Notes under the pieces: generated by a model
What the model was told of the DNA's origin: nothing
Database searches by the model: none
What the model saw: only the letters and a program-made list of their open reading frames with translations
Part shown: in pieces, positions 33,699-43,004 of the stretch
Layout of the letters: each line of letters opens with the position of its first letter
Position numbering within the stretch: the first letter of the stretch is position 1
NCBI GenBank assembly: GCA_034429195.1
Contig: DAOUGQ010000021.1
Location: 226,133-290,132 of the forward strand
Length of the DNA: 64,000 bases
Direction of reading: 5' to 3'
Source of the DNA: UBA4782 sp034429195
GTDB lineage: Bacteria > Chloroflexota > Anaerolineae > Anaerolineales > Anaerolineaceae
Program-made: the position numbers and the translations under genes

Positions 33699-34682
33699 AA
33701 GAATATTTTCCAGCAATAACCGGGGATTAACATTCTGGTCCAGCATGGTCAGACTTTCTTCAAGCATGTGTAAGTGGGCAAGAATTTCTGCGGATGACTT
33801 GCTGTCTGCAAGGTTTTGGATCTCTTGTTGTTGAGCCAGGTTTGTGAGAGGTGTATCTGAACCGCTTAACAGATGCAGTGCATCTCTCCATACACTGATC
33901 CAGGTTTCTATATATCCCCGCAGACGGGCACGCGCCTGTGCTTGATCTGACGCCCTGGTCATACTATCTGCTTTTCCAAAACGCTGGCGCAGATTGCATC
34001 CCAATAGTTCAAAGAGCATTTCCACTCGTTCGTGATGTTGATCTTTTTCGCTTGGATCTTCCAGCATCTTCAACGCAGCTCCCATCCTACCCCCAGCAAG
34101 GTGAGCCACCTGGCTGGCTTGCGGTTCTGAAATTTGAAATTGTTCATTAAGAACCGTTACCAGTTTTGGAACAGGCAGAGGGCGTAGGCGAATCTGCTCA
34201 CAACGTGACACAATAGTTGGCAGTAGTTCTTCTTCTGAACTGGCAGTGATCAGCAGGATCACTTTATCGGGAGCTTCCTCTAGCGTTTTCAGCAGAGCAT
34301 TTTGAGCATTGGCGTTAGCAGCTTCGAAATTCAGCAACAGTGCAATACGAAAGCGGGCTTCATAGGGCGACAAAGAGAGTTTGTGCTGCAGATCCCGGAT
34401 TTGGTCAACCTTGATCATTGTTCCTTTTGTCTCAGCCTGTACAATAGATAGATCGAGCTGCTGCATTTTTTCTATGTGCAGACACATGGGACACTTCCCG
34501 CAGGCTATTCCTGGCTCGGGGGATTTTGTGCAGTTGATCGCCTGCGCAAACCTCAGCGCGAGCGTACGTCTTCCCACACCTTCAGGACCTGTGAATAGAT
34601 AAGCATGCCTGGCTTGACCATTAGCAAGTTGATGCTGTAATAATTCGAGTGCCCACTCATGACCAAGAACTGATGAATTCAT
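33690..34682 (-). CDS. holB: DNA polymerase III delta-prime subunit
   Basis: Clamp-loader subunit of about 330 residues. Motifs: HAYLFTGPEGVGRRTLALRFA (Walker A-like), zinc-binding CGKCPMC, NAQNALLKTLEEAP, and SRCEQIRLRPLP. Start 34682 (MNSSVLGHEW) is where homologues usually begin; an upstream ATG at 34772 would add 30 unlikely residues and lies beyond the terminator of the next gene. No strong Shine-Dalgarno sequence is seen. It overlaps the PLP enzyme gene tail to tail. Confidence 0.9.
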   Translation of the reverse strand: MNSSVLGHEWALELLQHQLANGQARHAYLFTGPEGVGRRTLALRFAQAINCTKSPEPGIACGKCPMCLHIEKMQQLDLSIVQAETKGTMIKVDQIRDLQHKLSLSPYEARFRIALLLNFEAANANAQNALLKTLEEAPDKVILLITASSEEELLPTIVSRCEQIRLRPLPVPKLVTVLNEQFQISEPQASQVAHLAGGRMGAALKMLEDPSEKDQHHERVEMLFELLGCNLRQRFGKADSMTRASDQAQARARLRGYIETWISVWRDALHLLSGSDTPLTNLAQQQEIQNLADSKSSAEILAHLHMLEESLTMLDQNVNPRLLLENILLD

Positions 34683-34728
34683 GAATTGGATTGTAGTCCA
34701 TGCCTGTCTGATCGGCAAGCCCGGGATC

Positions 34729-34769
34729 GAAAAAATACCAGGGGCACTGGTAAACTTTAGTGCCCCTGG
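34729..34769 (-). terminator. Intrinsic terminator after the beta-helix gene
   Basis: Perfect 11-bp stem (34738-34748 with 34759-34769), a 10-nt loop and a minus-strand TATTTTTTCG tail. It separates the beta-helix gene from holB and supports the shorter holB start. Confidence 0.9.
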
Positions 34770-34802
34770 CAAGCCAGAATTATCAACGAGACTTGTATTT
34801 AA

Positions 34803-37800
34803 TCAATGCACGTATTTGTTCTCATCACCTGATTGATCGATATCATTTCCAAAATAATTGGTGTTGGTAAGAATGAATTGAGTGTTTGGATCGGTTACAT
34901 CCACCAGAATACCCTGGGCGGTATTTCCGATCATACTGCTGTTGAGGATGGTTACTTTCCCTGCGGTGGATACAATATTCACTCCAGCTAAATTGGCGGA
35001 ATATCCATTGCTCAAAGCAATAAGCGAACTCAGAATCACATTACCAGCCGTATTGATCAAGACACCTTCTCTGGCATTCAGATTTGTTTGACTACCTGTG
35101 ATCGTAATCGCCCCATTAGTAAGAATGAGAATTCCTTGCAGTCCATTGTGCGAAGCTGTTGTTCCAGCCACGGTGACCAATCCATTACTTTCGATGCGCA
35201 ACCCTTCAGAGGCATTATCTACAAAGACATTGGTTCCCAGCATATTGACTGCTGCACTGGTTGGTGAAGTGCTGTTGATGAAAAGAGCACCCCCCGCCTG
35301 GTTTCCCCAAACCGTAATGCCACTTACAGCGATCATTGCCTTTGATTTCACTTTGATACCCAGGCTGGCATTTCCTTCAAATGTAGATTTGGTGATGGTC
35401 ACCGGTGCAGGGGTGGTTGATGCAAAAGCGTTATCAAAACTACCACCATACTTACCATTTTCACCTGATACGACCGATGTGATGGTGATCGGTCCAATTG
35501 AATCCACGTAAACACCATCATAAGTACCCGTATTCTGGATGAATCGACTCGAAGTAATGGTTACTGGCTTGGGAAGTAAAGCGGTTTCATTGTAGATATA
35601 GAGACCTCCCTTGCTGTTCATGCTGACGTCTACTTTACCAATTACAACACTACCACCTGCGTGAATAATTATCCCGGTCCCATTGTTTGCATAGATTGGG
35701 TTCAAGAAGTTAGCTACCGTGGCTTTTATGGTTACATTTCCTGCGCTGCTTTGAGTCTCAATATCAAAGCCTGCTCCATCATTCTGGTAGGCAATGACAT
35801 TTGTCAGAGACACGCTGGCAGGGGTCCTTATGATTAATCCAATTCCTCCACCGGAAGCATTTGCTCCGTTGTATGAGAACATATTTGTGGTACCCATTAC
35901 TGAAACAGGACCACCAGAATAAACGATTTCTATCCCGGCGCCATCGTTATAGTTGGCAAAGATATTGGTCATTTTTACTGCCCCATAGGAGCTGATCCAT
36001 AATCCCTGGTTTTGTTTGCTGGATGAGAACTCGCTAGGGTAGATACTGGTGCCGTTGATGGTGATCGAACCTCTTCCCTGGCAATCACCAGTACTCTGGC
36101 AGGTATCGAGGCGGGCATTCCCGGAACCATTTTCATCTGCCTGAACTCGATTGAGTGTGATGCTGCCTTTCGTAATGATATACAATCCGATGGTACCGTT
36201 GAGGTTGAACTTGTTGTAGCCTTCCGTCAGTGTACGTTGGATGATCACGTTTCCACCGAATCCAGCCATGTTATCGAACCACAATCCAGCAAAAGCATTA
36301 CTGCTTGCACTGATATTGGTCAACGTAACGGTTCCAAGCGAGGTGATGAGTAATCCGTGATTTCCCAGGTTTTCATCGAAATAGACATCTTTTAAAGTAA
36401 TGGCTTTCGGCAATCCGGAGAAGGTATTCCCCAATTGAGCACCACCACCCGTCAATCCGGCGTTCTGCCCGTTTTGCCAGGCGCCGCCTTTATTCCAGAT
36501 GATCGCACCGCCAACATCTGCTGCAATCCCCCAGCCATCATTGGTATAAGAAGAGACATTGTTAAGAATCAAGGATGTGTTAAGTCCGGTCACAGCAACC
36601 GTGATCCCATTACCACCACTGCCACTGATAGCCAGTGTGTTCAACGTAATGTTTTTAAGGGTGGATATTTGCAAACCATCCAATCCATTATCGCCAATGG
36701 AATTTGCGCCTAGTGTACTTAGCATCAAGATGCTGCCAGTTGCTCCGGAAGTGATATTCTCCAGAACTACCCCTTCACTGGCGTTATCCCATACCGAAAC
36801 CGCATTAAGAGTGATATTTCCTTTGGAATTTACTTGAATACCCTGATCCCCATTCTCCCAAGTTTTGACAACATTAAGGGTTACTGGAAGGGGAGTTGGG
36901 CTTTGGGTGTTATCAATGAATATGCCGTAACTGTTCGTACTATTGCTGGCGTCAATATTCGTCAGAGTCACTGCTCCACTAGCTGTTATTGTAACGTTTT
37001 CATTGGTATTCCCGCGGAAAATTCCATTGGTCATGGTGATCGTCTTACCAGCAGTCGTACCAACCCCGTATTGTGGTCCTATGTATAGACCCATGTTGCC
37101 ATTGTCAGATGCTTCTACTTTGGTAATGGTGATATTCCCCGTTGTTGTCAAAGTAAATCCGTCATAACCATTCCCTGATGCCACGATATTTTCAAGGATG
37201 ATATTTCCGGTAGTGTATTCGCTGAACCACAAGCCAGAACCCCAATCATCCACTTCAACAGTGCCAGAAATATTGCTGTTCAAGACAGCATTCTTCACCG
37301 TAGCGCTGCCGTAGGATTCAATATCCAAGCCATCGCCATAAGTACCAATCGCACTGATGCCGTTGATCGTTATTGGGCTGGCAGATTCGATCCAAATACC
37401 TTCATAATCATCGCCCGTGTGCCCGTTATAGTTGAAGGAACTATTGGTAACTTTCACAGCACCGGTTGCCGGGCAGCCATCTACCGAATACCCGCAGTTG
37501 TAGAGATATGCTCCCCAGCTATAGTTGTTACTGGCATCAACTCGTAGAAATTCAATAGGACCGATATTCTCGATATCGATACCCCCGCCAGCCTCATTGG
37601 AAACGCTGATATCTGTTAATTTCAACGCACCAATGTTGTCATATAAGCTGACAGCTGGTCCTGCATCATTGGCGAATACCGAAAAACCCTGTAATGTTAA
37701 CCCAGCTGGCAGATCCTCTATATAAATCCATCCATTGATGATTGGTGTACTCCCTGCAAGAGTTGGGTCACGGGCAATCCCCTTAAAGGTGGCAAAGCCG

Positions 37801-38228
37801 GCATCAGTACCATAAATTTCGACGTAGTCAGTCCGGTTAAATCCCCCTTCCAGATATATCATCCCTGTGCCTTTCTTGTCATGCCAGTCTGCAAGGGCAT
37901 CAGTGATTAATTCATACCCGGTGCATTTTCCGCCCGCACAAGCGCCGAAAAACCACGGATCAGGTGCATAGAGTGCATCTATTGTGGTTTGTGAAGCCAG
38001 CGGGATCATTCCTTGACCACCATCTATCACATTAGCATTATTGTCGCTCAAAGATTGGACAATACCGGTGGTATCTATAGGGGAGGTTGGTGTTGTCGCA
38101 TCTGAGGGAGGAGCCTCTTCTGGTGCTTCCCCTTCTGCCAATACTACATGCGGCACACCACAAGCAGCAATAAGTGCAATAATTATTGCAATTGGTAAAA
38201 TACTGCGCGTAAGAATAAATTTGCGCAT
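34803..38228 (-). CDS. Large secreted right-handed beta-helix repeat protein
   Basis: Exported protein of 1141 residues. The N terminus is a signal with a lipobox-like LIAACG, then an acidic Pro/Thr-rich spacer. From about residue 130 to the end it is built of 20-25-residue repeats, many of the form GxIxIxxxxAxxNGxxGIxI, typical of parallel beta-helix (PbH1) adhesins and polysaccharide-active proteins. No catalytic motif or C-terminal sorting signal was seen, so anchoring, if any, is by lipid. ATG at 38228 has GAGGAGGG just upstream. A TTGACA/TACTAT promoter lies at 38331-38359. Confidence 0.85.
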   Translation of the reverse strand: MRKFILTRSILPIAIIIALIAACGVPHVVLAEGEAPEEAPPSDATTPTSPIDTTGIVQSLSDNNANVIDGGQGMIPLASQTTIDALYAPDPWFFGACAGGKCTGYELITDALADWHDKKGTGMIYLEGGFNRTDYVEIYGTDAGFATFKGIARDPTLAGSTPIINGWIYIEDLPAGLTLQGFSVFANDAGPAVSLYDNIGALKLTDISVSNEAGGGIDIENIGPIEFLRVDASNNYSWGAYLYNCGYSVDGCPATGAVKVTNSSFNYNGHTGDDYEGIWIESASPITINGISAIGTYGDGLDIESYGSATVKNAVLNSNISGTVEVDDWGSGLWFSEYTTGNIILENIVASGNGYDGFTLTTTGNITITKVEASDNGNMGLYIGPQYGVGTTAGKTITMTNGIFRGNTNENVTITASGAVTLTNIDASNSTNSYGIFIDNTQSPTPLPVTLNVVKTWENGDQGIQVNSKGNITLNAVSVWDNASEGVVLENITSGATGSILMLSTLGANSIGDNGLDGLQISTLKNITLNTLAISGSGGNGITVAVTGLNTSLILNNVSSYTNDGWGIAADVGGAIIWNKGGAWQNGQNAGLTGGGAQLGNTFSGLPKAITLKDVYFDENLGNHGLLITSLGTVTLTNISASSNAFAGLWFDNMAGFGGNVIIQRTLTEGYNKFNLNGTIGLYIITKGSITLNRVQADENGSGNARLDTCQSTGDCQGRGSITINGTSIYPSEFSSSKQNQGLWISSYGAVKMTNIFANYNDGAGIEIVYSGGPVSVMGTTNMFSYNGANASGGGIGLIIRTPASVSLTNVIAYQNDGAGFDIETQSSAGNVTIKATVANFLNPIYANNGTGIIIHAGGSVVIGKVDVSMNSKGGLYIYNETALLPKPVTITSSRFIQNTGTYDGVYVDSIGPITITSVVSGENGKYGGSFDNAFASTTPAPVTITKSTFEGNASLGIKVKSKAMIAVSGITVWGNQAGGALFINSTSPTSAAVNMLGTNVFVDNASEGLRIESNGLVTVAGTTASHNGLQGILILTNGAITITGSQTNLNAREGVLINTAGNVILSSLIALSNGYSANLAGVNIVSTAGKVTILNSSMIGNTAQGILVDVTDPNTQFILTNTNYFGNDIDQSGDENKYVH

Positions 38229-38330
38229 AAGAACCCTCCTCAATCAGTTGTTTTAAGGGGATAAACACAGCTCCCCCCTGCAGTGCAGGGGCTACCTGAG
38301 CAAAGAATGAAATGCAAACTATGTGCATTA

Positions 38331-38359
38331 ATAGTAGATTCTTGTAGCCACCATGTCAA
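38331..38359 (-). promoter_or_regulatory. Promoter of the beta-helix gene
   Basis: -35 TTGACA (38354-38359), a 17-bp spacer and -10 TACTAT (38331-38336), about 100 bp upstream of the start codon. The 5' UTR carries a GC-rich hairpin near 38274-38291. The GTTAG direct repeat of promoters A-C is absent. Confidence 0.6.
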
Positions 38360-38486
38360 TACTGAAAATTAGAATCCGCACAAGTAACAGAGTTTTTAAC
38401 TCAAACCCAGGGCTGATCCAGTTAACCTCTCTGGTTACTGGTAAAATACATCTTATCAGTGTGATTTTATATGGCCAAAGGTAATT

Positions 38487-38942
38487 ATGTTTCGAAAACC
38501 AACTCCCACTACTGTGCCAACTGTTGTTCCAGGTGAAAGGATCACTTCCATCCTGGGACCTGGTGTTATCTGGAAGGGAAATTTGCGCGGTAGCGGCGGA
38601 ATCCGTATTGAAGGTACGTTCGAAGGGGAAATCGCCATCCGCGGTTTGCTGGTGATAGGTGAAACTGGTAGGGTCACCTGCCCGGAAATCAAAGCTACCT
38701 CAGTGGTTGTAGCTGGATTGGTGCGTGGGAATATCACCACCGAAAAATTAGAGATTCGTGGCACAGGCAGAGTGTGGGGCGATGTCTCTGCGGTGTCTTT
38801 CGCCACTGAAGAAGGTGCCTTCTTGCGTGGTGCTGTACGTATGGAAGAAAAGATCGACCTTAAGCTGGAAGAAACCGTGGAAGAATTACCCCTTGAACAG
38901 CAACCTCCACCAGATGCCAGTGGAATTGAAGGTGCAGTCTGA
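38487..38942 (+). CDS. Bactofilin family cytoskeletal protein
   Basis: Protein of 151 residues. The central bactofilin (DUF583) domain, about residues 18-120, has the repeating pattern GxIRIEGTFEGEI and GLVRGNITTEKLEIRGTGRV of a polymerising beta-helix. The termini are short and Pro-rich, as usual. Bactofilins form membrane-associated filaments guiding cell shape or envelope machinery. Its TGA overlaps the start of the CPBP-like gene by one base (TGATG), so the two are coupled. Confidence 0.92.
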   Translation: MFRKPTPTTVPTVVPGERITSILGPGVIWKGNLRGSGGIRIEGTFEGEIAIRGLLVIGETGRVTCPEIKATSVVVAGLVRGNITTEKLEIRGTGRVWGDVSAVSFATEEGAFLRGAVRMEEKIDLKLEETVEELPLEQQPPPDASGIEGAV

Positions 38943-39679
38943 TGGAGAGCCGGACTTTGATTTTATTCGCCAGTGAGGTGATGGGTGTTATAGCGGTCAT
39001 GCTTTTAGCCGGGTTGAGCAAAAGTATCCGCTTGCGAAAACCACTTGGGTTCAAGTATCCACGCCGTGAAGCAGTTGTCTCACTGACCCTTTTCAGTTTG
39101 GTCTTGTTTGCAGCTATCCTTTTTTACAAAGGCGTTATTCTCCCTCCGCAGACTCTGTATGATATCCCCTATGAATTGTGGCAACAGCTTGTCGCAGCAC
39201 TGGTTGCACTAGCGGTAATTCTCCTGGCATTGTTCATTCGTAAGCAACCTGTGCGCAGTGCTGGTTGGGGCAAAGCTCTGCTTGCTCCTTCCGCCCGCCT
39301 TGGGCTGGCGCTGGTTTTCCTTACAATATTCCTGCGTGGTGCAATTTTCCAGTTGATCGATGGTATCTCACGCGCTGAGATTACAAGCTTGATTGTCTGG
39401 CTGATCATCGCATTAGCAGAGGAAACGGTTTTCCGTGGTTATCTGCAATTACGGGTGACCTCCTTTTTTGGTGAGAAATATGGATGGCTGGTTACTGCCC
39501 TGGTATTCATCATCTGGCAGATCCCACGCCTGATCCTGCATCCTGAGACGATCTGGATTCGGTTGGCGATAGTGGCGATACAGGCGATTCTTTTAAGCTG
39601 GCTGATGAAGCGCAGTGGTCATGTACTGGGGATTGCACTTTATCGCGCTTCCAGTGAGTGGATCTGGCTGCTGGCGTAA
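38942..39679 (+). CDS. CPBP-family membrane protein, histidine motifs absent
   Basis: Polytopic protein of 245 residues with about seven helices. The CPBP (Abi/CAAX peptidase) first motif is clear: AEETVFRGYLQ near residue 160. The second motif, normally FxxxH, reads FIIWQ, and the third, normally with a His in HxxxN, reads ALYRASSEW. The catalytic His residues are therefore missing and peptidase activity is doubtful. Coupled to bactofilin by a TGATG overlap. Confidence 0.75.
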   Translation: MESRTLILFASEVMGVIAVMLLAGLSKSIRLRKPLGFKYPRREAVVSLTLFSLVLFAAILFYKGVILPPQTLYDIPYELWQQLVAALVALAVILLALFIRKQPVRSAGWGKALLAPSARLGLALVFLTIFLRGAIFQLIDGISRAEITSLIVWLIIALAEETVFRGYLQLRVTSFFGEKYGWLVTALVFIIWQIPRLILHPETIWIRLAIVAIQAILLSWLMKRSGHVLGIALYRASSEWIWLLA

Positions 39680-39738
39680 ATACTTCCACTTATCAGATAC
39701 AATTAATTGTCATTATAAGAAACCGTGAAGAGGTACTC

Positions 39739-41487
39739 ATGTTGATGTCCCGTATGTTTTCCCAAACCCGCCGTGAAGTTCCCGCAGATGCAGATCTTGC
39801 CAGTCATCAACTATTGATCCGAGCGGGGTATATACGCCCCCTCGCCGCTGGAATCTTTACATATTTGCCCCTGGCTCTCCGCAGTCTGCAAAAAATTCAG
39901 AATATCATGCGTGAAGAGATCAACGCAATAGGTGGTCAGGAGATCAACATGCCGGTGGTACAGCCAGCCGATCTCTGGAAAGAAACCGGACGCTGGTATC
40001 AGATCGGCACAGAGATGGGGCGCTTCAAGGATAAATCTGACCGTGACATGGTGCTGGCGATGACCCATGAAGAAGCCACTGCTGACCTGGTGCGCAATGA
40101 AGTTCGATCGTATCGCCAGATGCCATCATTAATCTATCACATCCAAACTAAATGGCGTGATGATCCGCGACCACGCGCTGGATTGATCCGGGCACGCGAA
40201 TTCACTATGCTGGATAGTTACAGCTTGGATGCGGATTGGGAAGGGTTGGCTGTACAGTACAAGGCGCATTATGATGCTTATAAACGTATCTTTGAACGCT
40301 GCGGTCTGCCGGTGGTTACCGTTGAATCAGACAGCGGTATGATGGGCGGGAAAGAAGCGCATGAATTCATGTATCTCAATCCAGCAGGTGAGGATACCCT
40401 GCTCCACTGCCCATCATGCGGCTATTCTGCCAACCGGGAGGTAGCAGATTTTCGCCGTCCCGTGATTACTCCTGAAGAACCAGCAGCTTTACAAAAAGTT
40501 GCCACACCAGACGCAAAGACGATCGAAGAGCTGTCCAATTTTCTTCATATTACCGCTGATCATACCGCCAAGGCAGTTTTTCTGATTGCCACACCTGCCT
40601 TGACTGACCCGGATATGGACATTCAGCAGGAATTCATCTTTGCAGTGGTGCGTGGGGATATGGAGTTGAACGAAATCAAGCTGGCAAATGAGATCAAAGC
40701 GATGGAGTTACGGCCAGCCACCGAAGATGAGATCATTTCCATTGGATCAGCACCCGGATTTGCTTCACCCGTTGGGTTGAATCTGCATGATCCGTCTCAC
40801 ATGCCTGTCAAAGTCGTAGTTGACGAACTGATTCCCGCCTGCTTCAACCTTGTGGCAGGTGCGAATGAGGCAGGCTATCACCTGTTAAACGTGAACTACG
40901 GACGTGATTACACCGCGGATATCGTGGCAGATATTGCTTCTGCCAGAGAGGGATTCGATTGCCCTGTTTGCAGTAAGCCTATGCTAGAATCACGCGGCAT
41001 CGAAATGGGACATATCTTCAAACTTGGCACCCGCTATTCTGACGCGATGGGATGTACATTCACAGCAGAGGATGGCAGTAGCAAGCCGATCATCATGGGT
41101 TCTTATGGCATTGGGCTCGGGCGATTATTTGCATGCATCGCTGAAGAGCATCACGACGAGAAAGGTTTATGTCTGCCTGCTTCTGTGGCTCCTTACCAGG
41201 TACATATCGTGGGGCTGGCAAGCAAAACTGGCGAAACAGAAACTGCTGCGCAAAAGTTGTACACTGATCTGACCAACGCAGGTATCGAAGTGCTATATGA
41301 TGACCGGGTTGCCACCGCAGGGGTTAAATTTAACGATGCTGATCTAATCGGCATCCCCATTCGGTTAACGATTGGTGACAGAGGGCTCAAGCAAGGTGGA
41401 GTAGAGTACAAATTGCGTGCTACCGGTGAAAGCGGTTTATGGATACTGGAAGAGGTCCTGGAGAAGATCAAAGCATTAGTGCAATAA
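39739..41487 (+). CDS. proS: Prolyl-tRNA synthetase (bacterial type)
   Basis: Class II synthetase of 582 residues. The N-terminal block MFSQTRREVPADADLASHQL and class II motif 2 (LIRAREFTMLDSYSLDADWE) are typical. The inserted editing domain lies at about residues 220-380, and motif 3 is GSYGIGLGRLFACIAEEHHD. The anticodon-binding domain ends the protein. ATG at 39739 follows GAAGAGG; upstream in-frame ATG at 39658 lies inside the previous gene and is rejected. Confidence 0.95.
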   Translation: MLMSRMFSQTRREVPADADLASHQLLIRAGYIRPLAAGIFTYLPLALRSLQKIQNIMREEINAIGGQEINMPVVQPADLWKETGRWYQIGTEMGRFKDKSDRDMVLAMTHEEATADLVRNEVRSYRQMPSLIYHIQTKWRDDPRPRAGLIRAREFTMLDSYSLDADWEGLAVQYKAHYDAYKRIFERCGLPVVTVESDSGMMGGKEAHEFMYLNPAGEDTLLHCPSCGYSANREVADFRRPVITPEEPAALQKVATPDAKTIEELSNFLHITADHTAKAVFLIATPALTDPDMDIQQEFIFAVVRGDMELNEIKLANEIKAMELRPATEDEIISIGSAPGFASPVGLNLHDPSHMPVKVVVDELIPACFNLVAGANEAGYHLLNVNYGRDYTADIVADIASAREGFDCPVCSKPMLESRGIEMGHIFKLGTRYSDAMGCTFTAEDGSSKPIIMGSYGIGLGRLFACIAEEHHDEKGLCLPASVAPYQVHIVGLASKTGETETAAQKLYTDLTNAGIEVLYDDRVATAGVKFNDADLIGIPIRLTIGDRGLKQGGVEYKLRATGESGLWILEEVLEKIKALVQ

Positions 41488-41549
41488 GAAAATTTTTATA
41501 TGGAAGCAAGTGAGGTGGACACATTTTAACTCCACCCTACGAAGGCACT

Positions 41550-42995
41550 CTATTTTAAAATCAAGAGAGCCTGGCCTGCCCAATCCAGCAGGGTTCCTGG
41601 AAGAAAACTCACCCCCACTACCAGTAACGCACAGGTAATTGCGATAATGTGTACCCAAAGATCACAGCTGATATCGGGATCACCTGGTTTCATGTACATC
41701 ATGACGATGACCTTCAGGTAGTAATACGCTGATACCAGTGATGCAAGCAACCCAATGATAGCCAGCCAGATGAACCCGCCTTGAATGGCGGCGCCAAACA
41801 GGTACACTTTTCCCCAGAACCCAAGGGTCAACGGAATACCGGTATAAGAGAGCATAAAGATCGCCATGGCAGCGCCTAGCAGAGGATATTTTTTCCCCAA
41901 TCCGGCATAATCTGTCAGATCTAGCCCCTTCATTCCGGGTTTTTCCAGTGCGATCACAACCGCCCATGCACCTAATGTGGTCAAACTATATGCCACCAGG
42001 TAAAACAACATACCAGAAATGCTGTTCCCAACCACGTTGCTTTTTCCATACGACACAAATGCCATTGCCATATACCCGGCATGGGCAATACTTGAATACG
42101 CCAACAGGCGTTTGATGTTCATTTGTGCCAATGCGATCACATTCCCCGCGATCATCGTGATGGCTGCCAATGTCCATAATACCGGTGTTAAATCCACTGC
42201 CAGCGAAGAAAAGATGGTGACGAATACCCGCAGCAGTGCAGCGAAACCAGCCGCTTTAGCTCCCACAGACATGAAAGCAGTAACGGGGGTTGGAGCACCA
42301 TGATAAACATCCGGTGTCCACATGTGAAATGGCACAAAGGCAGCCTTGAAACTAAACCCAATAAGCAACAAGGCTGATCCTGCCAGGAAAAGTGGCATCT
42401 GCACTGTTTTGTTTGCCACGCTGGCAACGATATCTGGAAAATTGGTAAAGCCAGTTGCGCCAAAAACCAATGCGATCCCATAGAGAACAAACCCTGAAGA
42501 GAAGGCTCCTAATAGAAAATATTTCAGAGCAGATTCTTCGGATTCAACCTGGAGCCGGGCAAAACCCGCCATGACATAAAGAGGGATTGAAAGCAGTTCG
42601 AGAGCAAGGAATACAATAATCAGGTCTTTAGCGTATGTCATTAACAACATGCCGCTTGTTGAGATCATGATCAGGGAATAAAACTCCCCCCGCTCGATAT
42701 TCATTCGCCGCAAGTAATCAAATGCCAGCCCAACAGAAATAATACCACTGCCCAAGAAAATCACATCCAGAAAGATGGCAAACCCATCCACCTGCACCAT
42801 ACCGTTAAAGGCTGCTACAGGAGTGGAAAACTGTCTCAGGCATAGTAGGAGCGTAACAGCCATTCCGACCACAGCCAAAGCAGCCGTGATCCCCTTGCTC
42901 TTTTTAGGGATCCACAGATCGACCAGCACCAGGATGACTGCCCAAATCACCAGTACCACCAACGGGAGAATGACCTGAAAATCACTAAAATTCAT
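41550..42995 (-). CDS. nuoN: NADH-quinone oxidoreductase subunit N
   Basis: Membrane-arm antiporter-like subunit of complex I, 481 residues and about 14 helices, the usual size. The proton-translocation block FKAAFVPFHMWTPDVYHGAPTPVT is intact, with AYSSIAHAGYM after it. Last gene of the nuoA-N operon, convergent with proS. Shine-Dalgarno AGGAGG. The 62 bp after it hold only a weak GGTGGA/TCCACC hairpin without a T-run. Confidence 0.96.
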   Translation of the reverse strand: MNFSDFQVILPLVVLVIWAVILVLVDLWIPKKSKGITAALAVVGMAVTLLLCLRQFSTPVAAFNGMVQVDGFAIFLDVIFLGSGIISVGLAFDYLRRMNIERGEFYSLIMISTSGMLLMTYAKDLIIVFLALELLSIPLYVMAGFARLQVESEESALKYFLLGAFSSGFVLYGIALVFGATGFTNFPDIVASVANKTVQMPLFLAGSALLLIGFSFKAAFVPFHMWTPDVYHGAPTPVTAFMSVGAKAAGFAALLRVFVTIFSSLAVDLTPVLWTLAAITMIAGNVIALAQMNIKRLLAYSSIAHAGYMAMAFVSYGKSNVVGNSISGMLFYLVAYSLTTLGAWAVVIALEKPGMKGLDLTDYAGLGKKYPLLGAAMAIFMLSYTGIPLTLGFWGKVYLFGAAIQGGFIWLAIIGLLASLVSAYYYLKVIVMMYMKPGDPDISCDLWVHIIAITCALLVVGVSFLPGTLLDWAGQALLILK

Positions 42996-43004
42996 CTCAT
43001 CCTC

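Noticed and set aside
41514..41536. GGTGGA/TCCACC hairpin between proS and nuoN as a terminator
   Set aside because: Six base pairs only and no T-run on either strand.
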